From: Dyella_B sp035486915
GTDB lineage: Bacteria > Pseudomonadota > Gammaproteobacteria > Xanthomonadales > Rhodanobacteraceae
Length of the DNA: 14,667 bases
Direction of reading: 5' to 3'
Assembly (NCBI RefSeq): GCF_035486915.1
Contig: NZ_DATHMR010000098.1
Location: 1 to 14,667 of the forward strand
Position numbers and translations under genes: made by a program. A model generated the notes under the pieces. It had not been told where the DNA came from, searched no databases, and saw only the letters and a list, made by a program, of their open reading frames with translations. How positions within the stretch are numbered: the first letter of the stretch is position 1; the number at the start of each line of letters is the position of its first letter. Positions 12,651 to 14,667 of this stretch are shown in pieces.

Positions 12651-14667
12651 TTACAGGCGCGCAATGTCGGCGATGGCGGTGAATTGCGCCTTCAGGCGGC
12701 CCAACAAGGCCAGACGGTTGGCGCGCACAGCCGGATTCTCCGCGTTGACGAGCACGTTGTCGAAGAACGCATCGACCGGCGCCTGCAACTGTGCGAGACG
12801 TGCAAGCACCGCTGTGTAGTCGCGACGCTCCAGCGGTCCTGCATTGTCGGCTTGCGCTGCTTCCAGTGCCTGTGCGAGAGCGCGCTCTGCGTCGGCTTCG
12901 AAGTGCGCGGGATCGACGCGCTCGCCAATGCTTTGTGCGCCGTGTTCTTCCTGCTGCTTGCGCAGGATGTTGGCTACACGTTTGTTGGCGCCTGCCAGAC
13001 TGATCGCTTCGACGCGACGTCCAAATTCGACAACCGCGCGCAAGCGATGATCGAAATCGACCAGACTTGTCGGCGCTACAGCAAGCACCGCTTCATATTG
13101 CTCGGTCGTGAATCCCTGCTCGGCGTAATAACCACGCAGACGCTCAAGCACAAAGTCGTTGAGTTCGGATACCAGCGCAGCGCGGCGTTCACCGATATCG
13201 AAGGCGGCCGTCTTGCCGTCTTTACCGGGCTTGACGCCAGCGGCTAGCGCGGTGTCGGGCAGCAATTCCAGCGCTTCGGTGAAAAGTGCCTTGTGATCGA
13301 GATCGAGTTCGCCCTCAATCAACGTACGCGCAAGGCCCAACGCCGCGCGACGTAGGGCGAAAGGATCTTTGTTGCCGCTTGGCTTCAGACCGACGGCGAA
13401 AATACCTGCCAGCGTGTCGACACGCTCAGCCACCGCGAGCACCTGCCCAACTTTGCCGCTGGCGATCGTGTCGCGCGAAAAGCGCGGCTTGTAGACGCTA
13501 TCCAGTGCCTCGGCAACATCCGGCGATTCGTATTCATGCTGCGCGTAATAACGCCCCATCACGCCCTGCAATTCCGGGAATTCACCCACCATGCGCGTCA
13601 ACAGATCGCATTTGGCAAGGCTGGCGGCGCGCGTTGCCTGGCCGGCGTCCACGCCGACGCGATTGGCGGTGATGCGCGCCAGTTCGGCCACGCGCACACT
13701 CTTGTCCCACAAGCTGCCAAGCGCCTGCTGGTAGGTCACGCCCTTGAGCGCTTCCTGATAGCTGGCAAGCGGTGCTTTCAGATCCTCATCCCAGAAGAAT
13801 TTTGCATCGGCGAAACGCGGGCGAATGACGCGTTCATAGCCTTTGCGAATTTCGTTCGGATGCTTGCTTTCGATGTTGGCCACACCAATGAAGTGCTCGG
13901 TGAGCACACCTTGCGCGTCGAAAACCGGCACGAACTTTTGGTTGGCTTCCATGGTGGTCACCAGCGCTTCCGGCGGTACGCTTAGGAATTCGCGCTCAAA
14001 TGTGCAGGCGATCGCTACAGGCCATTCGGTAAGATTGGCGATTTCATTCAATAGCGCATCGTCCAGTCGCGGGATACCGCCGGTTTGTTTTGCGGCGTGC
14101 GCGACTTCATCGCGAATGCGCTGGCGACGTTCGGAGGGGTCTGCGATTACCTTTGCCATGCGCATCGCGTCGAGCCAGCTGTCGGCCTCGGCAACATGCA
14201 CGGGCTGTGGATGCATGAAGCGATGACCGCGCGACTTGCGTCCGCTTTTGAGTCCAAGCACAACACCGTCGATGATCTCTGCGCCGTGCAATAGCACCAG
14301 CCAATGCACGGGACGCACGAAGGTGTAATCGTGATCGGACCAACGCATAGGCTTGGGAATGGGTAAACCCTTGAGCGCTTCGTCGACAATCTCGGGAACG
14401 AGCACGGACACTAGCTGACCTGGCTTCACGGTGCGGAAAACAAACCACGCACCTTTGTCCGTTTCCAGCTTTTCCAACTGCTCGACGGTCACGCCACACG
14501 ATTGCGCAAAACCGACCAGCGCCTTGCCGGGATTGCCATCGGCATCCATGGCTGCGTTGACCGCAGGGCCGCGACGCTCGAATGCTTGATCGGGTTGTGC
14601 GACCGGTACCTGTGGAATATGGACGGCCAAACGCCGCGGCGTCACGAACAATTTCGCCTGATCCAAC
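12651..14667 (-). CDS. glyS: Glycyl-tRNA synthetase beta subunit, 5'-truncated by window edge
   Basis: Beta chain of the bacterial alpha2beta2-type glycyl-tRNA synthetase, which charges tRNA-Gly with glycine in the cytoplasm; the beta chain contributes tRNA recognition and the alpha chain (GlyQ) the catalytic core. The frame is open through the right edge. The first visible residues (LFVTPRRLAVHIP) match the region near residue 50 of E. coli GlyS, so roughly 45 N-terminal residues are missing and the TTG at 14666 is internal. Family features include the stretch KGAWFVFRTVKPG, PKPMRWSDHDYTFVRPVHWL, EANQKFVPVFD, and the HD-like helical region with LAKCDLLTRMVGEFPELQG and SGNKDPFALRRAALGLAR. The C-terminal anticodon-binding-like helices end PAVRANRLALLGRLKAQF before TAA. 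glyQ is expected just upstream, beyond the window. No internal stop is seen. Confidence 0.97.
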   Translation of the reverse strand, partial: LDQAKLFVTPRRLAVHIPQVPVAQPDQAFERRGPAVNAAMDADGNPGKALVGFAQSCGVTVEQLEKLETDKGAWFVFRTVKPGQLVSVLVPEIVDEALKGLPIPKPMRWSDHDYTFVRPVHWLVLLHGAEIIDGVVLGLKSGRKSRGHRFMHPQPVHVAEADSWLDAMRMAKVIADPSERRQRIRDEVAHAAKQTGGIPRLDDALLNEIANLTEWPVAIACTFEREFLSVPPEALVTTMEANQKFVPVFDAQGVLTEHFIGVANIESKHPNEIRKGYERVIRPRFADAKFFWDEDLKAPLASYQEALKGVTYQQALGSLWDKSVRVAELARITANRVGVDAGQATRAASLAKCDLLTRMVGEFPELQGVMGRYYAQHEYESPDVAEALDSVYKPRFSRDTIASGKVGQVLAVAERVDTLAGIFAVGLKPSGNKDPFALRRAALGLARTLIEGELDLDHKALFTEALELLPDTALAAGVKPGKDGKTAAFDIGERRAALVSELNDFVLERLRGYYAEQGFTTEQYEAVLAVAPTSLVDFDHRLRAVVEFGRRVEAISLAGANKRVANILRKQQEEHGAQSIGERVDPAHFEADAERALAQALEAAQADNAGPLERRDYTAVLARLAQLQAPVDAFFDNVLVNAENPAVRANRLALLGRLKAQFTAIADIARL

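Overview
This is a GC-rich chromosomal segment of housekeeping genes from a gammaproteobacterium. It most resembles the Xanthomonadales, probably the Rhodanobacteraceae (Dyella, Luteibacter or Rhodanobacter type). That placement is an inference from protein character and base composition, not from a database search. No phage, insertion sequence, CRISPR array, tRNA or rRNA was seen.

Layout from left to right. The window opens inside pepN (aminopeptidase N, + strand). Next comes a small leftward gene for a 61-residue helical protein, then about 530 bp without a recognisable gene; this stretch holds a strongly folded block ending in a terminator-like hairpin. Rightward genes follow: mnmG (tRNA wobble-uridine modification), a GYF_2-RDD membrane protein closed by a strong terminator, tex (nucleic-acid-binding transcription accessory protein) and a GDSL esterase autotransporter. 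A two-sided terminator separates the esterase from a leftward lipoprotein gene with a YbaY/YscW-like domain. A 535-bp intergenic region then leads into a rightward XRE-type HTH regulator; it contains an exact 12-bp direct repeat just upstream of an extended -10 element. A second two-sided terminator separates the regulator from leftward glyS (glycyl-tRNA synthetase beta chain), which runs off the right edge.

Most genes look like independent transcription units rather than one operon. They are separated by terminators or hairpins, and four of the rightward genes have their own TGn-extended -10 candidates. Translation and RNA metabolism (mnmG, tex, glyS), peptide turnover (pepN) and the cell envelope (RDD protein, autotransporter esterase, lipoprotein) are the themes. 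No complete new multi-gene system is evident. The parts most worth a second look are the structured block between pepN and mnmG and the repeat-bearing promoter region of the HTH regulator.
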